Below, piece after piece: positions 17,434-27,600 of a stretch of DNA of 64,000 nt. The stretch spans positions 1-64,000 of the forward strand of contig NZ_JBIPKE010000007.1 in NCBI RefSeq assembly GCF_044005705.1, read 5' to 3'. Position 1 is the first letter of the stretch, and every line of letters starts with the position of its first letter. The notes beneath the pieces were generated by a model that did no database searches, was not told the origin of the DNA, and saw only the letters and a program-made list of their open reading frames with translations. The position numbers were made by a program, and so were the translations under genes. The DNA comes from Marinoscillum luteum. GTDB taxonomy: Bacteria; Bacteroidota; Bacteroidia; Cytophagales; Cyclobacteriaceae.

Positions 17434-18843
17434 CTAGTGAATAGGAATTTCGATAGTCAGACTGGTTCCCCGTCCAATTTCGGAGTCTAGTTCAAATAGC
17501 CCACCCAGTGAGTGAATACGTGACCCGATAGCCTTCAGTCCAAAGATGGAATGGTCTTTTGCCAGGTTATCGATGCTGAATCCCACGCCATTGTCTACTA
17601 CAGAGAGTCTGACAATGCTTCCTTCTAGTTCCAACGCCATGGTGGCCATGGTGGCCCTGGAGTGCTTGATAATGTTGTTGATGGCTTCCTGACTGATTCT
17701 AAACAAGATCAGGGAGATATTAGACGGTAGCCGCTTTCCACCCAGATTCTGCACAAATTTGAACTGGATAGAGCCCTCAATCTGGTCCAGCAGCTGAGTA
17801 ATGGCTGCTACATAGCCTTCTTTTTCTATCTTGGCGGGCATCAACTCGTGAGCAATAGTTCTCACTTGCTCTATCCCCTCATTGAGCACTTCCATACCTT
17901 TGACGAACCTTTCTGAAGCCTCCGTGTCAAGTTGATCAAGGGCAGTTTTTATGGACTCAAAATGCATGTAGGAAGTGACCAGGGTTTGCTGGAGCCCGTC
18001 GTGCAGATCTATGGAAATGCGGGTACGCTCCCGATCTTCCACCTGATGAGCGATGGTAAGCAGTTCCTCCTGAGCTTTCTTTTTATCAGAAATATCATTG
18101 ACCAGTACCAGGCGTACGTTATTTCCATTGTGCGTCAGGATGTCACTTTTTATTTCCACTGTTATCACTTCACCGTTTTTCTTAGTATGCCTGAATACCC
18201 CTTTGTAGGGAAGGAGTACATCTCGTCTGAGTACAGTTCTCTCCAACATAGGAACTTCTTCAGGAGGTCGGATGTCCTTGATGGTCATGGCAAGGAACTC
18301 ATCAGTGGTGTATCCATAGTGATCACAGGCGGCCTTGTTTACCTGGATGAATTTAAGTGTGTGAATGTCATAGACCCACATGGGCTGAGGGCTTAGATGA
18401 AACAACTCCGCATATCGAAGCTCAGACTCTTTTAAAGAGATCTGGTTTTTAGCCCGTTCAATGGAATAGACAATGCTTTTGTAGAGAATGGTAGCGTTGA
18501 GATCATCTTTGAGGAGGTAGTCAGATGCACCAAGAGCAAGTGATTTGATGGCAAATCCTTCACCTGAGAACCCGGTAAGAATGATGAGCGGAATTCCTTT
18601 TGAGATGACAAGTATCTCCCGTAAGAGCTGTTCTCCTGTCTTATCAGGTAGCGAAAGGTCGAGGAGAATGGCGTGAACCTCGTGATGATCTTCAGACAAA
18701 AATGATTTGGCTTCTTTGAAGTTGACCGCCCTATGAATCTCAGGAGCGAGAATCATGTCCTGCAGGAAATCCTCTACTAAAAAGTAGTCACCGTCATTAT
18801 CCTCTACCACAAGAACTATGAGTTTCTTCTTATCCTTAGCCAT
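17434..18843 (-). CDS. Receiver-PAS-HisKA_3 hybrid histidine kinase
   Basis: A cytoplasmic protein of 469 residues. Residues 8-125 are a receiver domain (phospho-acceptor D62 in LLDLSLPD, acidic pocket E14/D15, K112). Residues about 142-255 are a PAS domain (SPQPMWVYDIHTLKFIQVN). Residues about 265-335 are a HisKA_3 dimerisation domain with the histidine at 281 (ISIDLHDGLQQ), and the rest is a HATPase of the NarL-partner type (SQEAINNIIKHS; DNGVGFSI; GLKAIGSRIHSLGG). The order suggests it is controlled by phosphorylation of its own receiver and passes phosphate to a LuxR-type regulator, which is not in the window. Its ATG overlaps the stop of the receiver gene upstream (TAATG), so the two are translationally coupled. 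Confidence 0.92.
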   Translation of the reverse strand: MAKDKKKLIVLVVEDNDGDYFLVEDFLQDMILAPEIHRAVNFKEAKSFLSEDHHEVHAILLDLSLPDKTGEQLLREILVISKGIPLIILTGFSGEGFAIKSLALGASDYLLKDDLNATILYKSIVYSIERAKNQISLKESELRYAELFHLSPQPMWVYDIHTLKFIQVNKAACDHYGYTTDEFLAMTIKDIRPPEEVPMLERTVLRRDVLLPYKGVFRHTKKNGEVITVEIKSDILTHNGNNVRLVLVNDISDKKKAQEELLTIAHQVEDRERTRISIDLHDGLQQTLVTSYMHFESIKTALDQLDTEASERFVKGMEVLNEGIEQVRTIAHELMPAKIEKEGYVAAITQLLDQIEGSIQFKFVQNLGGKRLPSNISLILFRISQEAINNIIKHSRATMATMALELEGSIVRLSVVDNGVGFSIDNLAKDHSIFGLKAIGSRIHSLGGLFELDSEIGRGTSLTIEIPIH

Positions 18844-19280
18844 TAGATCTTACTTTTTGGGAGTGTAACAACCTTGATCCAAAAGCGACAAAGGGTGGAA
18901 ATAGCGTTGAGGAAGTCGCTTACTTCTACTGGTTTGGTGATGTAGCAGTTGGCCGCATATTGATAGGACAAGTGTACGTCTTTTTCAGACGATGATGTGG
19001 TCAGCATGATCACAGGAATATGTTTGACAGTATCATCACTTTTAATGGCTTGGAGTACCTCATGACCGTTTTTCAGCGGAAGATTGACATCCAAAAGAAT
19101 AAGGTCTGGTGCTTCTGAATTTTCGTGTTGATGGCGCTTAAATACCCAGTCGAGCGCCTCCTTTCCGTTTCGTACTACACTTATTTTATTTGCAATTTCG
19201 CTTTCTTCCAGTGCCTCAGTGGTTAGTAATATATCCCCTTCGTTGTCTTCTACTAACAATATGTGCACTGGTTTCCTCAT
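18843..19280 (-). CDS. Single-domain response regulator, Rcp1/CheY type
   Basis: A receiver domain of 145 residues with no output domain. The phosphorylation site is D64 (LILLDVNLPLKNG), the acidic pocket is E11/D12, and the conserved lysine lies in CYITKPVEV. The sequence resembles Rcp1, the partner of cyanobacterial phytochrome kinases. It probably receives phosphate from the kinase(s) encoded just upstream and may pass it on. It overlaps the kinase upstream by 4 bases (ATGA) and the hybrid kinase downstream by 1 base, a tightly coupled operon. Confidence 0.93.
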   Translation of the reverse strand: MRKPVHILLVEDNEGDILLTTEALEESEIANKISVVRNGKEALDWVFKRHQHENSEAPDLILLDVNLPLKNGHEVLQAIKSDDTVKHIPVIMLTTSSSEKDVHLSYQYAANCYITKPVEVSDFLNAISTLCRFWIKVVTLPKSKI

Positions 19281-20905
19281 AGGTTTTTATTGGTTGGAGT
19301 TCTCATCTTCGGAATGGTGAAATAAAAGGTGCTGCCTACACCCAATTCCGCTTCTACCCAAATTTCACCACCCAGGTTTTCAACTAATTTTTTGGTAATG
19401 GCTAATCCCATACCCGAACCCCCAAGACCCGGGTCTACCTGGTGGAAAAGTACAAATATTTTATCAAAGTGTTCTTCTGAAATACCTAAACCGTTATCAG
19501 AAACCGAAAACTCCCAGTAATCATCATGAGTGGTAGAGGAGATGGTGATGATCGGGGATGTGTCGGGCTTGTTGTATCTAAGCGCATTTCCTACAAGATT
19601 CCTGAGGATTCGTAAAAAGGGAACCTGATAGAATTCAATGACAGGTAAATTCTGGATGTTTATTTTGGCATTCTTGCCTTCAATATTTCGTTTTTCCAGC
19701 ATGCACACCTCATTGACCATTTGGCGGGTATCTACCTGCTCAAGCGCGTCCTCAAGTATTCCCACACGAGAGAATTCCAGCAGATCCAGAATGATATGTT
19801 TCATGCGTATGGCTCCATCTTTGGCGAAGTGAATGTATTTCAGGGCCTTTTCATCCAGCTGATTAAGGTACTTTTTCTCAAGTTGATTGAGAAAACCAGT
19901 AATCATTCTCAAGGGCTCCTGCAGGTCATGTGACGCTACATATGCAAACTGCTCTAGCTCGCTGTTGGAGAATTCCAGCTCCTTGGCTTTTTTCTGGAGA
20001 GTTCTGTTGGCGGTATTGAGATCTTTGGTTTTCATGGCCACAAGTGCTCTTAGTCGCATGGGCTGAACGGCCAAAAACCAACTGAATACCCCCAGTAGAG
20101 CAGAAAGGAGTATCCCCAACAAGGAAAAAGTCACAGCATTTACCCAGTATTGCGGCTGTTTCATTTTCACCAATATGATCCAGTTTCCAATGGGGACTGT
20201 TACTTCACTGTAGATACCACTATCAATGGTTTGATCATGCTGAAAATATGGATTGGATTCCTTACCATCTGTATTGATTTTTATCAGTTGATAGACGAAT
20301 TGATCATTCATTCCTGTGGGGTCTATATTGAGGGCTCTTATGAGTGTCTCATGTCGGATAATCACGGCAGAAAACCCCCAGAACACTCCGTCTCTGGAGA
20401 TAGGTACCCTGCCTACGATTCCCTTACCTCCCTGGATGAGATTGATGGGTCCTTCAAAATATAATTCACCCCTCAGCTTTGCCTGTTCGACCTCTTCCCT
20501 ATGGGCAGAATTGTTGCCAACATTATAGCCTATAGTGGCTTCATTGCCAGCCAGGGGATAGGTATTGATGATGGTGTCACCTTTCACCAGCTGTAGGGCA
20601 TCAATGAAGGGGTTTTGACTGAGCAGATTTTTACAAATCGAATCAAAATTATCGCTCAGCAGATCTTTTTCCACCAGATAGGCCAATACCTTGGTAGCGG
20701 TGATACTGTGGTTGAGTGATCCTTCGAGCTGGCCCTTGAGAAAAATAGCTTCCCGCTCTGTAATGTGTAGTTCGGCAGCTTTCTCCATGTTATAGATCCT
20801 GAAAGCTATAATCTGAGTAAGGCAAAGAAGTAGAATAAAGAATGCCCACCCCATTTGTTTGGGAACTGTGACTAGCCGACCGAGGATTTTCTCATAGCTC
20901 AACAT
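19277..20905 (-). CDS. CHASE-domain membrane sensor histidine kinase
   Basis: A protein of 542 residues from the ATG at 20905, which follows the upstream stop by one base (TGATATG); an alternative ATG at 20974 would overlap the upstream gene by 68 bases. A membrane helix (about 19-38) is followed by a periplasmic CHASE domain (about 55-255; GKGIVGRVPISRDGVFWGFSAV), a second helix (about 258-282), a short coiled coil, HisKA with H326 (FAYVASHDLQEPLRM) and a HATPase (N box NLVGNALRYN; DNGLGI; GGSGMGLAITKKLV). The kinase core closely resembles that of the next gene upstream, so the two are probably paralogues from a duplication. The ligand is unknown. Confidence 0.92.
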   Translation of the reverse strand: MLSYEKILGRLVTVPKQMGWAFFILLLCLTQIIAFRIYNMEKAAELHITEREAIFLKGQLEGSLNHSITATKVLAYLVEKDLLSDNFDSICKNLLSQNPFIDALQLVKGDTIINTYPLAGNEATIGYNVGNNSAHREEVEQAKLRGELYFEGPINLIQGGKGIVGRVPISRDGVFWGFSAVIIRHETLIRALNIDPTGMNDQFVYQLIKINTDGKESNPYFQHDQTIDSGIYSEVTVPIGNWIILVKMKQPQYWVNAVTFSLLGILLSALLGVFSWFLAVQPMRLRALVAMKTKDLNTANRTLQKKAKELEFSNSELEQFAYVASHDLQEPLRMITGFLNQLEKKYLNQLDEKALKYIHFAKDGAIRMKHIILDLLEFSRVGILEDALEQVDTRQMVNEVCMLEKRNIEGKNAKINIQNLPVIEFYQVPFLRILRNLVGNALRYNKPDTSPIITISSTTHDDYWEFSVSDNGLGISEEHFDKIFVLFHQVDPGLGGSGMGLAITKKLVENLGGEIWVEAELGVGSTFYFTIPKMRTPTNKNL

Positions 20906-20906
20906 A

Positions 20907-23900
20907 TCATTTAGGCAGGTTAAAATGAAAACTACTTCCTTCTCCGGGGATAGATTCAACCCATATTTTTCCACCCATATTATCGATGAGTTTTTTGACT
21001 ACTGCCAGACCAATACCTGTGCCTCCATACTCTTCCTTTTGATGGAGCCGCTGAAAAATAATAAATATTTTGTCATAATATTCCGGCTCTATACCAATGC
21101 CATTGTCTTCAACTGAAAACTGCCAATAGGCCTTGGTGGAGTAGCAGGTGATACTAATAAAAGCGGGCCGTCCTTCCTGGGTGTACTTGAGTGCATTGCT
21201 GATCAGGTTGTGAAATATCTGAAGAAGTGGAGATCGAAAAGTACGTAGTGTTGGGAGATCGCCTATGGAAATATTGGCTTGCTTCTCTTCGATAATCTTC
21301 TTTTGCAGCGTGACCACTTCTGCGACAATTTCTTGTACTTCAATCAGTTCCAGATCGTCTTCGTGGCGCCCCACCCTGGAAAACTGGAGCAAGTCCAAAA
21401 TAATCTGGCGCATTCTTTTGGCGCCATCCACGGCGAAATGAATATACTGATGGGCTTTTTCATCTAATTCTGTAGCATACTTGCTTTCTAGCCTGGTAAG
21501 GAAGCTGGTGACCATTCGTAAGGGTTCCTGTAGGTCATGTGAGGCCACATAGGCAAATTGCTCCAGCTCCGCATTGGAAGTGGCCAGATCTTTGGCCTGC
21601 TTTTCCAGGTTTTCGTTGAGAATTTTGAGGGACTGCTCGTATTCCTTACGATGCGTGATGTCGCTCATTGCACCCACCATCCTGATGGCTTTTCCTTCAC
21701 CATCTCTTATCACTATGCCTCTGTCTACTACAAAAGCATAGCTTCCGTCTGATCGCAGGTATCGATATTCTTTTTCCCATTTTTTGGTGGTGTTGTTTTC
21801 CAACACATCGAAGAGGCTGGCCAGTACATCATCCAGGTCGTCGGGGTGAATGTACTTGCTCCAGAGAAACGTGCTGGACTGATTTTCTCTCATTTCGTGA
21901 CCGAAAAGTGTTTTGAAACCCTCCCCCCAGAAAAGCGTGTCATTGATCACGTCCCAATCCCAAATGGCATCATTAGTGGCTTCAGACACTTTTTTGAAGC
22001 GGTCATTCGATTGATGGATGGCTTCCCGTGCTTTGTTTCTTTCCGTTACGTCTTTGAAATAAACAGTAAGTCCCTGCTCAGAGGGGTAGGCACTGGCCTC
22101 AATCCATTTACCCAAGGATTCATAGTAATCTTCAAAATTCACAGTGACCATTTCACTCAGGGCGTAATGGTATTTTTCAAAAGATTGCATGGACAAGCCC
22201 TCGGGAAAGACTTCCCAGAGATTCTTTCCCACAATTTTTTCACGTGGGGTTTGTGAGAGGGCTTCTGCTATGCCGTTCCAGTAGGTCACAGTGAAATTTC
22301 TGTCCGTGGTGAAAAAAGCATCACCGATACTCTCGAGGATCTGGTTTTTTTCATCAAACGCCTTTTTGAGGTTTTGCTCAGCTCTAATCCGATCGGTGAT
22401 ATCAGTATGGATGCCATAAATGGCTATAAGCTGACCGGTGTGATCAAATATAGGCCCGCCGCTTAAGTAAAAACTGACGGGCTCCTTGTGTTTATTGAGG
22501 AGTTCAACATCTCCTTTCCAATACCCTCCCGAGAGTAGTGTGGAAAAAACCTCTTCGAGTTTTTGGGGGTCGGAATAGACCGCAACAGAACCTTTGGCTT
22601 TTTGCAGGCTTTCAATTGTATAGCCCAAAGTTTCCTCCATAGCGGGGTTTAAATAAATACTCTTCCCCTGTGGGTTGGCCAGAGCAATCCCATCTCGTGA
22701 ATTTTCGATTACCTGCTTAAACTTCAGTAGGTCTAGTTGGGCAATCTTCGTATCATGGATGTCCTGAAAACTGCCATATATTCTGATACATTTTCCCTGA
22801 GAAAACTCTGCTCTCCCTATGGTTCTGACCCATTTGGAATTTCCTTTGAATGTGGTGATCTGTAATTCTTCGTCCCACGGAGTCCCATTTTCGATGCACT
22901 CTTTTACACGGCTTGCTATGATCTCTCTATCGCCTTCCTTAAAATAGCTGATCCCGGTATCAAGATCCGGCTCGAAATCGGGCTCCACTTCCCTGATTTT
23001 CTTGGTAATATCAGACCAGTACACAGAGTTTTTAACCAAATCAACCTCCCAGCTTCCAATTTTGGCGAGTTCACTGGCGTTTTTGAGCAAATCCTGAAGT
23101 TCCTTTTGTTCGGTGACATCCCGGAAGTTGTCTACAATCCCATTAATGATCGGATCATGCAACATATTGGTAATGGTCGCTTCCATCCAGCGCCAGGATC
23201 CGTCCTTATGTCGGGTGCGGGAGGTATGACCTGGTATGGTCACTCCTGGGTTGGCCATTACTTCAGCCATTTTTTCCGCCACTCCTCCCACGTCATCGGG
23301 ATGAACCATTTCAAACAGATTCAGGGATAATGCTTCGGCTTCCGTATATCCCAGTACTTTGGTGATAGAAGGCGAGGCGTAGGTAGGTATGCCATCAGGG
23401 CCTATGATGATCACAGCATCAGCGCCATTTTCCACAAGAGATCGGAAGAGGCTGTTGTTCAGGGCTAATTGTTCTTCAGCGCGCTTTCGATCGGTAATGT
23501 CTGCGGTAGTGACAAACACGCCCGTAATCCTCCCTTTTTCATCATTGACAGGTTTATACTTGATTTGAAAATGCAATAACTCTTCATCAACGGAAATGGA
23601 GAATTCTTTGGATTCCTCCTGGCCTTGAAGTACTCTTGAGTACAATTCTTCCAGAGGTTTTCTTTGCTCTGATGTTACATGATCGAGAATCAAGTCGCCT
23701 TTTCTGATGACTTTCCCCAGGTAGGCACCAAATTTTTTTAAGAATTGCTCATTGTAGTTTATTACGCGCAGGTCCTTGTTGAGCAGCACAAAGCTTTCTT
23801 CGGTGTTATTGTTCAATAACGATAATAGGCGCTCCGAGTCTTCACGCAGGGCATGATCGGCCGTCAAGGACTTACTGGTTTCCGAAAGAACCTTTCTTGA

Positions 23901-24266
23901 CGTAATATCAGAGATCATGCAGTCCCAAACCGTACTTCCATCTTTTTGCCGTGATGGGTTGCCAGTGCCCCATAACCAAATAATTGAGCCAGTGTTGGTC
24001 TTTACCCGCCATTCGAACTCCCATTGAGTGAGTTTTTCAGCGGAACAAAAAAAGGATTGGTGCATGGGTTCCGAATCCTCGGGATGAACCTTTTCCCAAA
24101 AGGTAGTGGCATCTACCAGTCCCACTTTAGCGTCAAATAGGAGGGATGCCGCCTCATTGGCGAATACAATTTCATCAGTATGATCTGAGTGGAGCTGATA
24201 GCGCACAACTAACCCGGGAAGGTTATTGAGGATATCGAGTGTGATATGGTTTGTGCTATCTTTCAT
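20907..24266 (-). CDS. Multi-PAS sensor histidine kinase
   Basis: A cytoplasmic protein of 1119 residues with no signal peptide or membrane helix. About seven PAS/PAC units fill residues 1-880, including RSLVENGADAVIIIGPDG, VIENSRDGIALANPQGKSI and SIGDAFFTTDRNFTVTYWNG, several followed by PAC motifs like GVFVTTADITDRKRAEEQ. After a short coiled coil comes HisKA with H910 (YVASHDLQEPLRM) and a HATPase (N box about 1019-1027; DNGIGI; GGTGIGLAVVKKLI). It is the first gene of the four-gene signalling operon. The many PAS domains suggest several small-molecule or redox inputs, but no haem or flavin signature could be assigned. Confidence 0.92.
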   Translation of the reverse strand: MKDSTNHITLDILNNLPGLVVRYQLHSDHTDEIVFANEAASLLFDAKVGLVDATTFWEKVHPEDSEPMHQSFFCSAEKLTQWEFEWRVKTNTGSIIWLWGTGNPSRQKDGSTVWDCMISDITSRKVLSETSKSLTADHALREDSERLLSLLNNNTEESFVLLNKDLRVINYNEQFLKKFGAYLGKVIRKGDLILDHVTSEQRKPLEELYSRVLQGQEESKEFSISVDEELLHFQIKYKPVNDEKGRITGVFVTTADITDRKRAEEQLALNNSLFRSLVENGADAVIIIGPDGIPTYASPSITKVLGYTEAEALSLNLFEMVHPDDVGGVAEKMAEVMANPGVTIPGHTSRTRHKDGSWRWMEATITNMLHDPIINGIVDNFRDVTEQKELQDLLKNASELAKIGSWEVDLVKNSVYWSDITKKIREVEPDFEPDLDTGISYFKEGDREIIASRVKECIENGTPWDEELQITTFKGNSKWVRTIGRAEFSQGKCIRIYGSFQDIHDTKIAQLDLLKFKQVIENSRDGIALANPQGKSIYLNPAMEETLGYTIESLQKAKGSVAVYSDPQKLEEVFSTLLSGGYWKGDVELLNKHKEPVSFYLSGGPIFDHTGQLIAIYGIHTDITDRIRAEQNLKKAFDEKNQILESIGDAFFTTDRNFTVTYWNGIAEALSQTPREKIVGKNLWEVFPEGLSMQSFEKYHYALSEMVTVNFEDYYESLGKWIEASAYPSEQGLTVYFKDVTERNKAREAIHQSNDRFKKVSEATNDAIWDWDVINDTLFWGEGFKTLFGHEMRENQSSTFLWSKYIHPDDLDDVLASLFDVLENNTTKKWEKEYRYLRSDGSYAFVVDRGIVIRDGEGKAIRMVGAMSDITHRKEYEQSLKILNENLEKQAKDLATSNAELEQFAYVASHDLQEPLRMVTSFLTRLESKYATELDEKAHQYIHFAVDGAKRMRQIILDLLQFSRVGRHEDDLELIEVQEIVAEVVTLQKKIIEEKQANISIGDLPTLRTFRSPLLQIFHNLISNALKYTQEGRPAFISITCYSTKAYWQFSVEDNGIGIEPEYYDKIFIIFQRLHQKEEYGGTGIGLAVVKKLIDNMGGKIWVESIPGEGSSFHFNLPK

Positions 24267-24558
24267 TCAGTATTCATCCACATAAGGAGGTCAATGCATT
24301 AATACTAGCAATTAATTCCTTTTGTCACCTTGTATTTCAGGTACAAGGCACTATAAACCCGTTGAAGGGCATAACAATTTCGTCGAGTTGTTGGATGTGT
24401 AAATATTGGTCGGGATTGCAAAAATATATCCGATTTGTGAAATCAGGACGTTATTCTCTAATTATTACAGTCCTAAGGAAATTATTTGAAATGGGTTCGC
24501 CTGATGGTGGAACCGGGACATAGAAGAGGTTCAATCACAGGTAGTTGGCTATAAAACG
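24267..24558. other. Intergenic region between the kinase operon and the amidohydrolase gene
   Basis: No gene is seen in this AT-rich stretch. It must hold the promoter of the minus-strand kinase operon. A CAAAAATA at 24419-24426 reads TATTTTTG on the minus strand, which fits the -7 element, but no matching TTTG lies at the right distance, so the promoter is not assigned. Confidence 0.5.
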
Positions 24559-24593
24559 GCAGGCCCTTTCAAAAGTATTTTGAAAGGGCCTGC
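24559..24593 (-). terminator. Long perfect hairpin terminator of the amidohydrolase gene
   Basis: A 16-bp perfect stem (24559-24574 with 24578-24593, left arm GCAGGCCCTTTCAAAA) has a three-base loop. On the minus strand the stem is followed by CGTTTTATAG. It lies 45 bases past the stop of the minus-strand amidohydrolase gene. Confidence 0.8.
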
Positions 24594-24638
24594 TCTGAGT
24601 TGAACTATCTCTGGCAACTAGCTTCGGTTACTACATGT

Positions 24639-27600
24639 CTAGTGCTGGCAGCTGCAGTGCAAGCCCTGGAAGCTATGACTTTCCTCATGCCACGGGAAGT
24701 TGTCGTTGTAGCTGTCCATTTCCCAGTAGAATTGGCTTCTTTTCTTTGGTTGATGGCCTATCTCGTCCATGGTATTGGTGTCATACAACCTGCCATTGAT
24801 CATAGTATATCTGACCGATTCTGAGTTGCGAATGTGGGTGAGAGGATCTTCATCCAATATGATGATATCCGCAAGTTTCCCCACTTCAATGGACCCTAAG
24901 TCTTCACCCATCTCAATGTATTCTGCCCCATGGAGGGTAGCGGCCCTGAGTACTTCGTGGTTGGTCATGCCACCCTGAGCCAGGTTCCACATTTCCCAGT
25001 GTACTCCCAGTCCCTGCAGCTGACCATGTCCACCTACACATACCTTCACCCCGGCATCCACCAGTGCTTTGCAGGATTGTGAGACCAGTATGTGGCCATT
25101 TTCATACTCCTCATCCGGTGCCATGGTCCTGTGTCTGGATCTGCTGTCAATGATCGCTCTTGGAGTATATTTCATTAGTTTATCATTCTCCCACACATTG
25201 GTTTTCTGATACCAGTAATACTCCCCGTTCAGGCCGCCATAGTTCACTATGAGCGTCGGAGTGTTGCTGGTTTTACTTGCCGACCAAAGCTCAATAACGT
25301 CCTGATAAAGCGGAGCAACTGGAATATTGTGCTCTACACTGGTGTGGCCATCCAGGATCATGGTCATATTATGAAAGAAGGTAGAACCACCCTCGGGGTA
25401 AACCATGATCTCATTTTCATGTGCGGCTTTGATGATCATTTGGCGCTGCTCTCTGCGGGGCTGATTATAGCTCTTGACACTGAAAGTACCGTAGGCTTTG
25501 GTTCGTGCAATAGCACTTTGAGCGTCTTCATATTTATTGATCACGGCCTTGAAGTCACCATCAGCTCCATAAAGAATGGTGCCCGTGGAGAAGATTCTTG
25601 GGCCAACCATTAATCCGGCCCGAACCATCTCGGACTGAGACATGGAGGTCTCGGAGTTGGAGGAGGGGTCATGCGTGGCGGTGATCCCAAAAGCGAGATT
25701 GGCATAATAAGACCATTCCTTTTGTGGGCTGATTCCATACCTGAATGCGCGCAGGTGAGCGTGTGTGTCTATGAGACCTGGCATAATCACCTTACCAGAA
25801 ACATCTATGATTTTGGCGTCTGCCGGGATTTCTAATTCTCCTTGATTCCCCACTGCCACAATCCTGTTGCCCTGTACCAGCACGACTCCATTCTCGATGA
25901 TTTCTTCACCATTCATAGTGATAACTTTACCTCCGGAGAGTGCAATGCTGCCCGATGGAATATCCGTTTTCAGCGCGAGTTCTATCTCGACTGTGGTTTT
26001 GGGAATGTCCCCAATACTATCAGGGGAGCCTTCCAGAAATGTGAAGCAATCTCTGACGTTTACAGCATGATATTTATTCCCAAGCGTCCACTGTAGGGAC
26101 TCACCATCTGCTGACCAATGAAGGTTGATTCCTGCATCCTCGGCCACCTTTGTTACGGGTAAGGCCTTGGTACTGCCCGTCAACTCAAAGGTTTGACCAT
26201 GGTCTGAAAATGGCATCACAAATACATCATAGAGTTCCCCAAAGGCTAACCATTTTCCATCAGGACTGATGGTGTATTGGTTGGCATACTTGGAATGAAA
26301 ATGAACTTTTTCATCTTCTCCTTTGAGGTTCACACTTTTGTAAGACTTATCCAGACTCCCAAAGAGATAACCTCCGGTTTGCAGATACACCCGGTCTCCT
26401 TTACTGTTGAAGACGGGGTTTTCACCATCTTCGCAGATAAATGTAGGCGTGCCACCCGCCACTGGCATGGTGTAGATACCAGGTTTTACGGTATAGGCAT
26501 GCCCAAGTGTACCATCGCCTTCATCTTTTCGAAATACCAGGGTCTTTCCATCCTTGGAAAATGAAGGGGTACGATAGATGCCTTTTTCTGATGTCAGGCG
26601 GGTAGGGGTACCTCCGGTCGCAGGTATTTTATGGATGGCACCTTTGCGCTCATCCGCCCAACTGACGTACACAATGCTCTTGGAGTCCGGAGAAAAAGCA
26701 GGCTCATACTCAAAATCTGTACTTGTGGTCAAGCGTTTAGGCTTTCCATTCGGGAGTTTCATGGTATAGAGGTGTCCGGCGGCATTGAAAGCCAGAAGTT
26801 TGCCATCAGGAGAAGTGGTGGCATTTCGGATCACGTGGGAGCGGAATGACTCAGGTGCCGGGTTTTGCTTGAAAATAGGCGCATCGGTAATGCGATGTGT
26901 GGCGGAAGCTTTAAATGGGATGATCGTGGATTCACCTGTCAGTGTGTTCACCTTTCTGATTTTCCCTTTTGCATAAAGAACAATGGTTCGGTTGTCCGGC
27001 AGCCAGTTAAAGTTGGGGTACACCCCGAAAATGGCCCAGGCTTCCTGCTGATCCTTAGTCAGCTCATCGTACACGGGCTTTTGAATGCCTGTGGCCAGAT
27101 CATGAATGTACAGGACGGATTTCGTGCGCACCCTGCGCACAAAGGCCAGTTTGGAGCCATCAGGAGAGATCTGTGGGCGTACAGCTCCACCTGGTCCGCC
27201 AATCACTGTTTCTGTTTTGCCGGTAGTCCGGTCATATCGCTTGATCACATAGATTTGACTGTTGGGGTCTTTGTTGTATTGAAAATACCCACCAGGATAA
27301 ACATCTTCACTGTAGTAGAGGTAATTGCCGGATACCCATGGTTCGCCAGCATCCTGTTGATCGTTTTTGCGGGTAGTGAGCTGAATACCCGACCCACCGG
27401 TGATGTGATACAGCCACATTTCTCCCGCTCCCAAAGATCGCTGTGAGGTGAAGTGTTTCCTGGCGATCAGGTATTGCCCGTCGGGTGTCCATACGGCATT
27501 ATTGAGGAGCCTGAAATCTTCCCTGGTGATTTGCGTGGCGTTCTGGCCGTCTGCATCCATCACCCAGATGTTGTCGCCCCCGCCAGCATCACTGGTGAAG

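Noticed and set aside
24559..24593. The 16-bp perfect hairpin as a mobile-element end or small RNA
   Set aside because: No second copy was seen in the window, and its position 45 bases after a stop is fully explained by transcription termination.
26865..27446. Plus-strand frame of 193 residues
   Set aside because: It is antisense to the propeller part of the amidohydrolase gene and shows no domain.
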